Positions 5,056 to 14,103 of a stretch of DNA of 15,271 nucleotides are shown piece after piece (the stretch's first letter is position 1; every line of letters starts with the position of its first letter). The DNA comes from an uncultured Collinsella sp. Lineage in GTDB: Bacteria > Actinomycetota > Coriobacteriia > Coriobacteriales > Coriobacteriaceae. The position numbers were made by a program, and so were the translations under genes. The notes beneath the pieces are model-generated. The model was given only the letters and a program-made list of their open reading frames with translations. It made no database searches and was not told where the DNA came from. Location of the stretch: contig CABRIB010000048.1 of NCBI GenBank assembly GCA_902470915.1, forward strand, positions 1 to 15,271. The letters run 5' to 3'.

Positions 5056-5673
5056 ATGAACCGCTTCATCGACATCAACCCGGAGAGGTGCATCGGCTGC
5101 GGAACATGCCAGTCCGCCTGTGCCGACGCCCACCGGATGCAGGGTCTTCAGGATACGCCGCGCCTGGCGCTCGTGAAGACCGGCGGTATTTCGGCCGCCC
5201 TTGCCTGCCACCATTGCGAGGGTGCCCCCTGCGCCGAGGTTTGCCCGGTGAATGCCATCGAGCACGATGGCGATCGCATCCACGTCAAGGAGCAGGAGTG
5301 CATCGGGTGCAGGCTGTGCGCCATCGCGTGCCCCTTCGGAGCCATCCATCCCGATGGCACGTCTATCGCCGGTGTCGCAGGCATGTGCGACCCGACGCCT
5401 TCGTATCCTAAGTCCCTGAGCAGCCTGCTTACGTGGGCTCCTGGCCAGTACACCTGCGCTGTCAAGTGCGACCTGTGCGCCTTCGATCCGGACGGCCCGC
5501 ATTGTGTGGCGGCGTGCCCCACCAGGGCTCTGACCGTCATGGGCGGCGCGGCCGATCGCGAGCTCGACGAGGCCAAGCGCCTGCGCTCGATCGAAAACGG
5601 TCCGTCCGTCGACGCTACCGCTGTGGCCCAGGGCCTGTCCGAGAAAGCAGAAGGGAGCGTAAACAATGGATAG
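5056..5673 (+). CDS. hyfA: Hydrogenase-4 component A, 4Fe-4S protein (HyfA/HycB-like)
   Basis: This 205-residue cytoplasmic iron-sulfur protein has the same length as E. coli HyfA. Four cluster sites are visible: C12-15-18-22, C51-54-59-63, C82-85-88-92 and C128-131-140-144. In formate hydrogenlyase this subunit links formate dehydrogenase H to the hydrogenase. The ATG at 5056 follows GGAAG by 5 nt; an in-frame GTG two codons upstream is less likely because it would overlap the ribosome site. The stop lies inside hyfB (8-bp overlap), showing coupled translation. It differs from the HydN-like paralogue in having a 30-residue insert around CDPTPSYPKSLSSLLTWAPG between the third and fourth cluster motifs. 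Confidence 0.9.
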   Translation: MNRFIDINPERCIGCGTCQSACADAHRMQGLQDTPRLALVKTGGISAALACHHCEGAPCAEVCPVNAIEHDGDRIHVKEQECIGCRLCAIACPFGAIHPDGTSIAGVAGMCDPTPSYPKSLSSLLTWAPGQYTCAVKCDLCAFDPDGPHCVAACPTRALTVMGGAADRELDEAKRLRSIENGPSVDATAVAQGLSEKAEGSVNNG

Positions 5674-7684
5674 CATGACGCTGTTTATCGCATCGCTTGC
5701 CGTCTCGTGCATCGGTGCGCTCGCCTCGGTTCTGCTGATCAAGGCCGATAACGCCGCCAAGACCGCCGGCTGCCTTATCGGCGCCGTCGCCGCGGTGCTT
5801 TCGTTTGTGGCCGGTATCCAGGCCGTACTGGGTGATGTCACGTCGGTCGACACCATCGTGTTCTTCCCGTTTGCCCATTTCCAGCTGCTGCTCAATCAGC
5901 TGTCCGGCCTGTTCGTGGCGCTTATCTCGGTGCTCGCGTTTGCCGGTTCGATCTACGGTCTCAACTACTTTGATGAGTACCCGGGCAAAAAGGGCCGCGC
6001 CGGCTTCTTCTTTAACACCTTCGTGGCGTCCATGATGCTCGTCATCACCGCCGACAACGTGTTTTGGTTCCTGGTCGCCTTTGAGCTCATGTCGCTGACC
6101 TCGTACTTCCTGGTTGTGATCGAGGAGAACGAGAACTCCATCCATGGCGGTTGGCTCTACTTTGTGATCGCGCACGTGGGCTTTGTGCTCATCATGGCGA
6201 GCTTCCTCACCATGACCAACTTCGCCGGCGGCTCGTTTGCCTTTGCGGATTTCCGCGCTACGCAGTTTAGCCCCGCGGTCGCATCCGTGTGCTTTGTGCT
6301 CGCCTTCTTTGGCTTTGGCGCCAAGGCCGGTATCATCCCGCTGCACGGCTGGCTGCCCAAGGCGCATCCCGAGGCGCCGTCCAACGTGTCGGCCCTCATG
6401 TCCGGCGGCATGATCAAGATTGGTATCTTCGGCATCCTCAAGGTGGGCCTTGACCTGCTCTCCGCCTCGGGCGTTCAGGTCTGGTGGGGCCTTATGGTCA
6501 TGGTCTTCGGTGCGATCTCGTCGGTCCTCGGCGTGGCCTTCGCCCTGCAGGAGCATGACATCAAGCGCCTGCTGGCCTATCACTCCGTCGAGAACATCGG
6601 CATCATTCTGCTCGGCGTCGGCGCTTCCATGGCCGCCATGGCACTCAACTCGGTCGGCATCGCCGTACTGGCTCTGATGGCCGCCCTCTACCACACGTTT
6701 AACCACGCGATGTTTAAGGGCGAGCTGTTCTTGGGCGCCGGTGCACTGCTGTACTCCACGGGTACGCGCAATATGGAGAAGATGGGCGGCCTGTTCCGTC
6801 GTATGCCGGCAACGGCCATCTGCTTCCTCGTTGGCGCGCTTGCCATCTCGGCCATCCCGCCCTTCAACGGCTTTGTGTCCGAGTGGTTTACCTACCAGTC
6901 CCTGTTTAACGCCGCCATGCAGGGCGACAAGGCCGTCATGATCGTGGCTGTGTTCGCTGCCGTCGCGCTTGCCATTACCGGCGCTCTGGCCGTCACGTGC
7001 TTCGTCAAGGCCTATGGCGTCTCCTTTGCCTCCGCGCCCCGCTCCGAGGCCGCGGCCAATGCCAAGGAGGTTCCCGCCCCCATGGTGTTTGCGCAGGGCC
7101 TGCTCGCGGCCATCTGCGTCGTGCTGGGCATTGGTGCTCCCGTGATCGCGCCCGTGCTGGTCGATGTCGCCGCGTCCGTGCTGCATCCGTACGGTGGCGT
7201 GTTTGCCGCCGAGGGCATGGAGCTCATGAACCAGTACTCCGGCGCTGCCACCTCCACGCCCGCGATCGCTATTGCGCTCGTGGTGCTCGTCGGCCTTGCC
7301 TGTGGTTATCGCAAGCTCAAGACCGTCGGCAAGGTGCAGAAGTCCCAGCCGTGGGCATGTGGCTATGCTCCCAACGAGCATATGCCCGTCGTGGCCACGA
7401 CCTTTGCCTCCGAGGTGTCCTGGTTTATGCAGCCGCTCTACACGCTGCGCGACCGCTGCACGGCCGTCTGCTGGTCCATCGCACACTTCTTCCAGAAGCT
7501 CACCGGTGTGGCCGAGGCTGTGGAGCCCGTACCCGACAAGGTTCTCGTCGATGCCCCGCATAAGGGTGTCGAGAAGCTCGCCGACCTCGCGACTAAGCTC
7601 GAGGGCGGCAACTACAGCATCTATATCTGCTATATCGTCGCGGCACTCGTGGTGTTCCTCGTGCTCGCCGTGCAAATGGGTTAA
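5666..7684 (+). CDS. hyfB: Hydrogenase-4 component B, antiporter-like membrane subunit
   Basis: This 672-residue multi-spanning membrane protein of the NuoL/MrpA family equals E. coli HyfB in length and is longer than HycC (about 608). It shows the antiporter signature residues: E140 in FELMSLTSYF and K220 in FGAKAGIIPLHGWLP, followed by the AHPEAPSNVSALMSGGMIK block. In this family the Glu-Lys pairs serve proton or Na+ movement. A long C-terminal part (from about 560, including KSQPWACGYAP) extends from the core, ending in a final hydrophobic helix. It begins 8 bp before the hyfA stop and has AAGGGAG upstream. It anchors the hydrogenase and is the first of three such subunits in this operon. 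Confidence 0.92.
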   Translation: MDSMTLFIASLAVSCIGALASVLLIKADNAAKTAGCLIGAVAAVLSFVAGIQAVLGDVTSVDTIVFFPFAHFQLLLNQLSGLFVALISVLAFAGSIYGLNYFDEYPGKKGRAGFFFNTFVASMMLVITADNVFWFLVAFELMSLTSYFLVVIEENENSIHGGWLYFVIAHVGFVLIMASFLTMTNFAGGSFAFADFRATQFSPAVASVCFVLAFFGFGAKAGIIPLHGWLPKAHPEAPSNVSALMSGGMIKIGIFGILKVGLDLLSASGVQVWWGLMVMVFGAISSVLGVAFALQEHDIKRLLAYHSVENIGIILLGVGASMAAMALNSVGIAVLALMAALYHTFNHAMFKGELFLGAGALLYSTGTRNMEKMGGLFRRMPATAICFLVGALAISAIPPFNGFVSEWFTYQSLFNAAMQGDKAVMIVAVFAAVALAITGALAVTCFVKAYGVSFASAPRSEAAANAKEVPAPMVFAQGLLAAICVVLGIGAPVIAPVLVDVAASVLHPYGGVFAAEGMELMNQYSGAATSTPAIAIALVVLVGLACGYRKLKTVGKVQKSQPWACGYAPNEHMPVVATTFASEVSWFMQPLYTLRDRCTAVCWSIAHFFQKLTGVAEAVEPVPDKVLVDAPHKGVEKLADLATKLEGGNYSIYICYIVAALVVFLVLAVQMG

Positions 7685-7696
7685 GGAGGGGAGAGC

Positions 7697-8623
7697 ATGA
7701 ACAACATTGTACTTGCCGTTCTGCAGGGCGTGGTCGTCATGGCCGTCGCACCGTTCTTCTCCGGTCTCGGTCGCGTTATCCGCGCCAAGATGCACAACCG
7801 TCGCGGCCCCAGCATCATGCAGGACTACCGCGACCTGGCCAAGCTCTTTGCGCGCCCCGAGTCCCAGAGCGGAGACGCGAGCTTTGCGCTGCGCATTATG
7901 CCGCCGCTGTTCTTCGCCGTCGCCTTTATGCTCGCGATGGGTCTGCCGCTCTTTACGGCACAAAGCCCCATCCCGGTCTTTGGTGACGCCATCACCATCA
8001 TGTACAGCCTGGCGCTCGCCCGCTTCTTCTTCGCCCTCTGCGGTGTGGATTCATCCAACGCCTACGCCGGTATCGGCGGCGTCCGTGAGCTGCTCATGAG
8101 CGTGCTCATCGAGCCGTCCATGCTGCTGGCGCTGTTTGCCGCCGCCCTGGTGTGCGGTTCCACCGACATCGCCACCATGGGTCAGCACATCATGACGGGC
8201 GCCATCGATGCGCCGGTCGCCGTGATCCTCGCCGGCATCGCCTTTGCGATCGCCTGCTACATGGAACTCGGCAAGCTGCCGTTTGACCAGGCCGAGGCCG
8301 AGCAAGAGCTCCAGGAAGGTCCGCTCGCCGAGCTTTCCGGCCCGTCGCTTGCGATGGCCAAGCTCGCCATGTCCATGAAGCAGGTTCTGGTCGTCGCTTG
8401 GTTCTGCGCAATCTTCGTCCCCTGGGGCGAGCCCGCGACCGTGGGCGCCGCCGCTGTTCTGGGTGCAGTCATCTTCCTGGTGAAGTGCCTGATCGACTTT
8501 GTCGTCTGCGGCGTGATCGAGAACTCCTGCTCGCGTTCGCGCTTTAAGGTGCTCGGCAATCAGACCTGGGCCGTCGTGGGCATCGCCGTTCTGGCGTTTG
8601 TCTTCGTGGTCGTCGGCGTGTAG
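7697..8623 (+). CDS. hyfC: Hydrogenase-4 component C, NuoH-like membrane subunit
   Basis: This 308-residue membrane protein is of the complex I NuoH / HycD / HyfC family, at the normal length. The family signature on the cytoplasmic side is present: E190-LGKLPFDQAEAEQELQEG, then a PS-L-MAKLAMSMKQ stretch. NuoH-type subunits join the hydrophilic arm (the Q-module-like HyfG/HyfI) to the ion-pumping arm. The N-terminus has one hydrophobic helix followed by the basic RVIRAKMHNRRGP segment typical of the family. AAGGAGGGG precedes the ATG by 6-7 nt, and the gene follows hyfB after 12 bp. Confidence 0.92.
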   Translation: MNNIVLAVLQGVVVMAVAPFFSGLGRVIRAKMHNRRGPSIMQDYRDLAKLFARPESQSGDASFALRIMPPLFFAVAFMLAMGLPLFTAQSPIPVFGDAITIMYSLALARFFFALCGVDSSNAYAGIGGVRELLMSVLIEPSMLLALFAAALVCGSTDIATMGQHIMTGAIDAPVAVILAGIAFAIACYMELGKLPFDQAEAEQELQEGPLAELSGPSLAMAKLAMSMKQVLVVAWFCAIFVPWGEPATVGAAAVLGAVIFLVKCLIDFVVCGVIENSCSRSRFKVLGNQTWAVVGIAVLAFVFVVVGV

Positions 8624-8638
8624 GAGAAGGGAGAAACA

Positions 8639-10096
8639 ATGTCATTTGCAGTCAGTCTGTCCCTTCTCGGCTTGGTCGCTATCGCGGCCCCGATGGTGGC
8701 CTCGGTGCTCGTCGCCCTGTTCCCCCGTCCGTACGCCAAGTGGTTCAGCGTTTTGGGTGCCGCCGTCTCGACGGTCTGCACCATCGCCCTCGCCGCGAAT
8801 TTCGCTGGCGCCGGCATGCCCGACACGCAGGTCCCCCTGGTCTCGTTTGGGCAGACCCTCGTCATGGGATTCACCTTCGATCGCATGAGCACGCTGCTCG
8901 CGCCCGCCTTTGTGGGTATCGGCTTGCTTGTCATGATCTATTCGATTCCCTATATGAGCGAGAATAACCGTGAGCATCCCGACGCACCGCGTCGTCGCTT
9001 CTACGCGTACCTCGCGACCTTCATCGGCGCCATGGCCGGCCTTGTGTACAGCTCGACCCTTTTGGGCCAGCTCGTGTTCTTTGAGATCACGGGTGCGTGC
9101 TCTTGGGGCCTCATTAGCTACTACATGACGCCTACGGCCAAGAAGGCCGGCATGAAGGCCCTGATCATCACGCATATCGGTGCGCTCGGCCTGTATCTGG
9201 GCGCCGCCATCGTGTTTGCCCACACCGGCACCTTCGCCATCACCGCGATTGCCGGCCTCGATGCCAAGCTCAAGGCTATCGTCCTTTTGCTCGTGCTGTT
9301 TGCGGCCTGGGCCAAGTCCGCACAGGTTCCCATGTACATGTGGCTGCCTTCGGCCATGGAGGCGCCGACGCCTGTTTCGGCCTACCTGCATGGTGCCTCG
9401 ATGGTCAAGGTCGGCGTGTGCGTGTTCGCGCGTGCACTCGTCTCTGCCGGCGAGATTCCCGAGATCGTGGGCTGGGTCGCCATTATCGACGCCATGGTCA
9501 CCATGCTCTTTGGTTTCCTTATGTACCTGCCGCAAAAGGACATGAAGCGCCTGCTGGCTTTCTCCACGATCGCCCAGCTCTCCTATGTGTTCTTTGGTCT
9601 GGGTCTTTCGGTCTTTGGCAGCCAGCTGGCCTTTGACGGCGCCGTGTGCCACATCTTTAACCACGCTTTCGCCAAGACCCTGTTCTTCCTGATCGCCGGC
9701 TCGTTCTCCTTTACTCTCGGCACGCGTATGCTGCCCAAGCTTCGCGGCATCGTAAAGAAGTACCCGATCTCGGGCGTGGGCTTTGGTGTCGCCGCGCTCG
9801 CCATTGCCGGCGTGCCGCCCATGAACACGTTCTTCTCGAAGTTCCAGATTATCGCCGGCGGCTTTTCCGTGGGTGCCGGCAACGTCGCGATCCTAGTGCT
9901 CGTGTGCATCATGGTCGCCGAAACCGTCGCCACCTTCGCCTGGTTCCTCAAGTGGATGGGCTTTTGCCTGCCCGGCGAGCCGAGCGACGAGGTCGCTGCG
10001 GGAGCCCCGCTTCCCCGTGCGATGGCGTTCGTGTTCATCGTGCTCATCATCATGGTCATCGTTAGCGGCCCGCTTTCGGCCAGCTGGATCGGTTAG
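8639..10096 (+). CDS. hyfD: Hydrogenase-4 component D, antiporter-like membrane subunit
   Basis: This 485-residue NuoL/M-like protein is close to E. coli HyfD (about 479). Conserved residues visible are E149 in FEITGACSWGLISYY and K226 in AWAKSAQVPMYMWLP, then the AMEAPTPVSAYLHGASMVK block typical of proton-conducting subunits. The presence of HyfD is the main difference between Hyf (FHL-2) and Hyc (FHL-1) complexes. It starts 15 bp after hyfC with AGGAGAAGGGAG upstream. By sequence alone I cannot say whether it moves H+ or Na+. Confidence 0.92.
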   Translation: MSFAVSLSLLGLVAIAAPMVASVLVALFPRPYAKWFSVLGAAVSTVCTIALAANFAGAGMPDTQVPLVSFGQTLVMGFTFDRMSTLLAPAFVGIGLLVMIYSIPYMSENNREHPDAPRRRFYAYLATFIGAMAGLVYSSTLLGQLVFFEITGACSWGLISYYMTPTAKKAGMKALIITHIGALGLYLGAAIVFAHTGTFAITAIAGLDAKLKAIVLLLVLFAAWAKSAQVPMYMWLPSAMEAPTPVSAYLHGASMVKVGVCVFARALVSAGEIPEIVGWVAIIDAMVTMLFGFLMYLPQKDMKRLLAFSTIAQLSYVFFGLGLSVFGSQLAFDGAVCHIFNHAFAKTLFFLIAGSFSFTLGTRMLPKLRGIVKKYPISGVGFGVAALAIAGVPPMNTFFSKFQIIAGGFSVGAGNVAILVLVCIMVAETVATFAWFLKWMGFCLPGEPSDEVAAGAPLPRAMAFVFIVLIIMVIVSGPLSASWIG

Positions 10097-10109
10097 GAGG
10101 TAGAACGAC

Positions 10110-10763
10110 ATGGGTTATTCGATCGTGAACATCCTTGGCGGCCTTCTGATCGTCACGTCCACCATGGTGGTCGTCTCCAAGAACATCAAGCACGCCATCA
10201 GCTGGTATGCGGTGCAGTCGCTGGTGCTCGTGGGACTGCTCGCCACGCTCGGTGCCACTACCGGTGCGCAGGAGCTGCTTATGTGGGCTGGATCTGCCTT
10301 TATCACCAAGGTCGTCCTGGTCCCTTATATCCTCAACCGCGCATACAAGAAGATGGGCGAGCCGAGCGACGCATCGCTCAAGGCCGGCCTTAAGCCCGCG
10401 TGGGCTATCTGCATCATCGCCGTCGAGGTCGCGATCTGCTTTGCCGTCGTGACGCAGATCAGCCTGCCCACGGCCGAGGTCGCAACGCCTGCGCTCGCTA
10501 TTAGCTTCGCTCACTTCTTTGTGGGCCTCACCTGCATCATCTCGCAGCGCAACATCATGAAGCAGATCTTTGGATACTGCCTTATGGAAAACGGCAGCCA
10601 CGTGACGCTCGCGCTTTTGGCCCCCACCGCTCCCGAGATCATCGAGATCGGTATCGCCACCGACGCCATCTTTGCCGTCATCATCATGTCAATTGTCGTG
10701 CGTCGCATTTGGGACGACTCCCACTCGCTCGATGCGCGCGACCTGTCCGAGCTGAGGGGGTAG
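10110..10763 (+). CDS. hyfE: Hydrogenase-4 component E, membrane subunit
   Basis: This 217-residue protein has several hydrophobic helices and is nearly the same length as E. coli HyfE (216). HyfE has no counterpart in Hyc-type formate hydrogenlyase. It is distantly related to the small NuoK-like subunits of complex I and probably completes an ion path between the antiporter-like subunits. The loop KKMGEPSDASLKAGLKP separates an N-terminal three-helix part from the rest. GGAGG sits directly behind the hyfD stop and 8 nt before the ATG. Identification rests on order and length as much as on motifs. Confidence 0.85.
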   Translation: MGYSIVNILGGLLIVTSTMVVVSKNIKHAISWYAVQSLVLVGLLATLGATTGAQELLMWAGSAFITKVVLVPYILNRAYKKMGEPSDASLKAGLKPAWAICIIAVEVAICFAVVTQISLPTAEVATPALAISFAHFFVGLTCIISQRNIMKQIFGYCLMENGSHVTLALLAPTAPEIIEIGIATDAIFAVIIMSIVVRRIWDDSHSLDARDLSELRG

Positions 10764-10766
10764 TCC

Positions 10767-12326
10767 ATGGAAACGTTGATTCTCGCCCTGCTCGCGACTC
10801 CTTTGGTGTTCTCGCTGGTCATGGCGTTTTTGCCCAAGAACACGTCCTATAACGTGTTTGCCGGTCTCAACCTGGTCTCCGTCGCAGCCGTCCTGGTGCT
10901 GTCGCTTATGACGGCCGGTGACGTCCTTATGAGCGGCGACACTGCGAGCGCTCTTGGCCTGTGGTTCCACCTCGATTCGCTGGGCGCCATCTTTGTGCTG
11001 CTCATCGGCTTTATCGGTTTTCTTACGGGGCTGTTCTCGCTGCCCTATGTAAAGGCCGATATCGAGGAGGGCTCCATGCCCGCCGAGCGCGCCAAGCAGT
11101 ATTTTGCGCTGTTTAGCCTGTTTGTGTTCACCATGCTGCTCGCGTGCCTGTCCAACAACATGATTCTCACGTGGGCCGCCGTGGAGGCAACCACGCTTTC
11201 CACCGTGTTCCTCGTGGGTATCTACAAGAACAAGACGGCCCTCGAGGCTTCTTGGAAGTATGCGATGGTCTGCACCGCCGGCGTGGCCTTTGGCCTGTTC
11301 GGTACACTGCTGATCTACGCCAACGCCGCCGACGTGATTCCCAACGCCCACGAGGCCGCATTCCTGTCGTGCGTGCTGCCGTATGCCGACCAGTTCGACC
11401 CGACGCTCATGCGCCTCGCCTTTGCGTTTATCGTGATCGGCTTTGGCACCAAGGCCGGCCTGTTCCCCATGCACACTTGGCTGCCCGATGCCCACTCCCA
11501 GGCTCCGAGCCCTGTCTCGGCCCTGCTTTCGGGCGTGCTGCTTAAGTGCGCCATGCTCGTGATCATGCGCTTCTACGGCTTTACTATCCAGGCCGTGGGC
11601 GCCGAGTATCCGCAACTTCTGCTGCTGATCGTCGGCACGCTGTCCATCTTGGTGGCGGCACTTTCGATGTTTCGCCAGGACGACCTCAAGCGCCGCTTTG
11701 CGTACTCGTCTGTGGAGAACGTGGGCGTTATCGCCCTGTGCCTGGGTATCGGTGGCCCGTTGGGTATCGCCGCGGCCCTGCTGCACTGCGTGTTCCATGG
11801 CTTTACCAAGACGCTTGCCTTCTGCTTGTCCGGCAACATCCAGCACGCCTTTGGCACGCGTAGCCTGGCTAAGATCCAGGGTGTCGTCGAGGTTGCCCCC
11901 GCAACAGCCGCGCTCGCCGTCCTGGCGCTGCTCGGTCTTGGTGCCTTCCCGCCCTTTGGCATGTTTATCTCCGAGTTCCTGACTTTTGTCGCCGGTGTTA
12001 CCGCCGGTCCCATGTGGCTGGTCGTCGTGGTCGCCCTCGGTCTTACCGTGGCCATCTCCGCGCTCACCCGCATCGCACTCAAGTCGGTATTCGGCCATGC
12101 GCCCCAGGGCATGGGCAAGCATGAGGCCCCGGCGCTCATGCTCATCCCCGAAATCATCCTGGCTGTCATGATCTTGTGGTTTGGCATCGCCACCCCGCTG
12201 CCCCTCGTGCACGGTGTGGAGACCGCGACCGGCATCGTACTCGAGCAGAGCACCGAGGAACTTCACGCGACGCCGATGTACCGCGCTGTGTTCGGTACCG
12301 AGACCGCTCAGAGCGAGGTGGAGTAA
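10767..12326 (+). CDS. hyfF: Hydrogenase-4 component F, antiporter-like membrane subunit
   Basis: This 519-residue NuoN/NuoL-like membrane protein is comparable to E. coli HyfF (526). It carries E140 in AAVEATTLSTVFLVG and K229 in GFGTKAGLFPMHTWLP, followed by DAHSQAPSPVSALLSGVLLK. It is the third antiporter-like subunit of the operon. It begins 3 bp after hyfE, whose last codons include the ribosome site GAGGGGG. About 14 hydrophobic stretches can be counted roughly. Its gene has no insertion or frameshift. Confidence 0.92.
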   Translation: METLILALLATPLVFSLVMAFLPKNTSYNVFAGLNLVSVAAVLVLSLMTAGDVLMSGDTASALGLWFHLDSLGAIFVLLIGFIGFLTGLFSLPYVKADIEEGSMPAERAKQYFALFSLFVFTMLLACLSNNMILTWAAVEATTLSTVFLVGIYKNKTALEASWKYAMVCTAGVAFGLFGTLLIYANAADVIPNAHEAAFLSCVLPYADQFDPTLMRLAFAFIVIGFGTKAGLFPMHTWLPDAHSQAPSPVSALLSGVLLKCAMLVIMRFYGFTIQAVGAEYPQLLLLIVGTLSILVAALSMFRQDDLKRRFAYSSVENVGVIALCLGIGGPLGIAAALLHCVFHGFTKTLAFCLSGNIQHAFGTRSLAKIQGVVEVAPATAALAVLALLGLGAFPPFGMFISEFLTFVAGVTAGPMWLVVVVALGLTVAISALTRIALKSVFGHAPQGMGKHEAPALMLIPEIILAVMILWFGIATPLPLVHGVETATGIVLEQSTEELHATPMYRAVFGTETAQSEVE

Positions 12327-12329
12327 CGA

Positions 12330-14102
12330 ATGATTGAAACTGAGAACAAGGTGTATGCCCGCCGCTGCGAAAGCCACGTCGAGGCCCTGCGCGCCGCAGT
12401 GCCGGGCGCTATCGAGAAGGTTGAGTGGCAGTGCGAGGACCAGCTGACGATCACCGTCAAGCTGGACCGTCTGCCCGAGGCCGTCCACTACCTGTATTAC
12501 GAGCGCTACGGCTGGATTCCCGTGATCATCGGCAACGACGAGCGCAGCCTGTGCGGTCGCTACGCCGTGTACTACGTCATCTCCATGGAGGGGGAGGACC
12601 CCGGCTGGGTGACCGTGCGCACCGAGGTCGATCCCGCCAAGATGACGTTCCCGTCCGTGACGCCGTTCGTCCCCGCCTGCGTGTGGGGCGAGCGCGAGCT
12701 TCGCGACATGTTCGGCCTGATTCCCGAAGGCCTGCCCGACCGTCGTCGCCTGGTGCTGCCCGATGACTGGCCCAGTGGCCTGTACCCGCTGCGCAAGGAC
12801 TCCATGGACTACCGCTTCCGTCCCGCTCCCGCAAGCGACATGGAAAACTATGAGTTCTTGGCCGATACCAAGGGCAAGGAGACGACGCTCGTCCCCATGG
12901 GCCCGTTGCACATCACCTCCGACGAGCCTGGCCACTTCCGCCTGTTCGTCGAGGGCGAGACGATCGTCGACGCCGACTACCGTCTGTTCTACGTGCACCG
13001 CGGCATGGAGAAGGTCGCCGAGACGCGCCTGAACTATGACGCCGTGACGTTCCTCGCCGACCGCATCTGCGGCATCTGCGGCTGCGCCCACTCGGTGGCC
13101 TACGCCGAGGCCGTCGAGCGCGCCCAGGGCATTCATGTCCCGCCGCGCGCCCAGTACATCCGCGCCATCATGCTCGAGGTCGAGCGCCTGCACTCGCATC
13201 TGCTCAACATTGGCCTGGCGTCGCACTACACGGGCTTCGACTCCGGCTTCCAGCAGTTCTTCCGCGTCCGCGAGAAGTCCATGGACCTGGCCGAGAAGCT
13301 CTCCGGTCACCGCAAGACCTACGGTCTCAACGTGATCGGCGGCGTGCGTCGCGACATTTTGGCCGAGCAGAAGCTCTCCACGCTCACGACCATCCACCAG
13401 CTGCGCTCCGAGGTTCAGGAGCTCGTCGACGTGCTGCTCTCTACGCCCAACTTTATTGAGCGTACGAGCGGTATCGGCATCTTGGACCGCAAGATCGCAC
13501 GTGACTTCTCGCCGGTCGGCCCGCTCATGCGTGGCTCGGGCTATGCCCGCGACGTGCGCTTTGACCATCCCTTCGATGGCTACGCCGATCCGGACGTCCA
13601 AAAGATGCACGCCGCTACGGCCGACACCTGCGATGCCTTCGGCCGTACCGCCGTTCGCATCCAGGAGGTCTACGATTCGATCGACATGATCGAGACCATG
13701 CTCGAGAACTGCCCGTCGGGCCCCATCCTCACCACGGATTGGGAGTACACCCCGCACAAGTACGCCATCGGCGCCACCGAGGCGCCGCGCGGCGAGGACG
13801 TGCACTGGGCCATGCTCGGCAACAACCAGAAGTGCTACCGCTGGCGCGCCAAGGCCGCCACGTACAGCAACTGGCCGGTCCTGCGCTACATGTTCCGCGG
13901 CAACACCGTGGGCGACGCGGCGCTGATCGTCGGCTCGCTCGACCCGTGCTACTCCTGCACCGACCGCGTGACGGTGACCGATGTCGCCGCCAAGCGCGAC
14001 CACGTGCTCGATAAGGAGCAGTTCGAGAACGTCTGGCGCGACAAGTCGCCGCTTGCGGGCGAGGGCACCATGGCCGCTCCGCTCGATGAGGAGGCGCTCT
14101 AA
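12330..14102 (+). CDS. hyfG: Hydrogenase-4 large subunit, NiFe catalytic (HyfG/HycE)
   Basis: This 590-residue protein fuses a NuoC-like N-terminal domain (about 1-180) to a NuoD-like NiFe-hydrogenase large subunit. The nickel ligands are visible as C247 and C250 in RICGICGCAHS and C540 and C543 in DPCYSCTDR. It reduces protons to H2 on the cytoplasmic side of the membrane. As in HycE, the sequence continues past the CTDR motif (R546), here for 44 residues. That tail is expected to be removed by a HycI-type endopeptidase after nickel insertion. The peptidase gene is not in the window, nor are hyp maturation genes. It starts 3 bp after hyfF, whose end includes the ribosome site GAGGTGGAG. HyfG is somewhat longer than E. 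coli HyfG, mostly at the N-terminus. Confidence 0.95.
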   Translation: MIETENKVYARRCESHVEALRAAVPGAIEKVEWQCEDQLTITVKLDRLPEAVHYLYYERYGWIPVIIGNDERSLCGRYAVYYVISMEGEDPGWVTVRTEVDPAKMTFPSVTPFVPACVWGERELRDMFGLIPEGLPDRRRLVLPDDWPSGLYPLRKDSMDYRFRPAPASDMENYEFLADTKGKETTLVPMGPLHITSDEPGHFRLFVEGETIVDADYRLFYVHRGMEKVAETRLNYDAVTFLADRICGICGCAHSVAYAEAVERAQGIHVPPRAQYIRAIMLEVERLHSHLLNIGLASHYTGFDSGFQQFFRVREKSMDLAEKLSGHRKTYGLNVIGGVRRDILAEQKLSTLTTIHQLRSEVQELVDVLLSTPNFIERTSGIGILDRKIARDFSPVGPLMRGSGYARDVRFDHPFDGYADPDVQKMHAATADTCDAFGRTAVRIQEVYDSIDMIETMLENCPSGPILTTDWEYTPHKYAIGATEAPRGEDVHWAMLGNNQKCYRWRAKAATYSNWPVLRYMFRGNTVGDAALIVGSLDPCYSCTDRVTVTDVAAKRDHVLDKEQFENVWRDKSPLAGEGTMAAPLDEEAL

Positions 14103-14103
14103 T

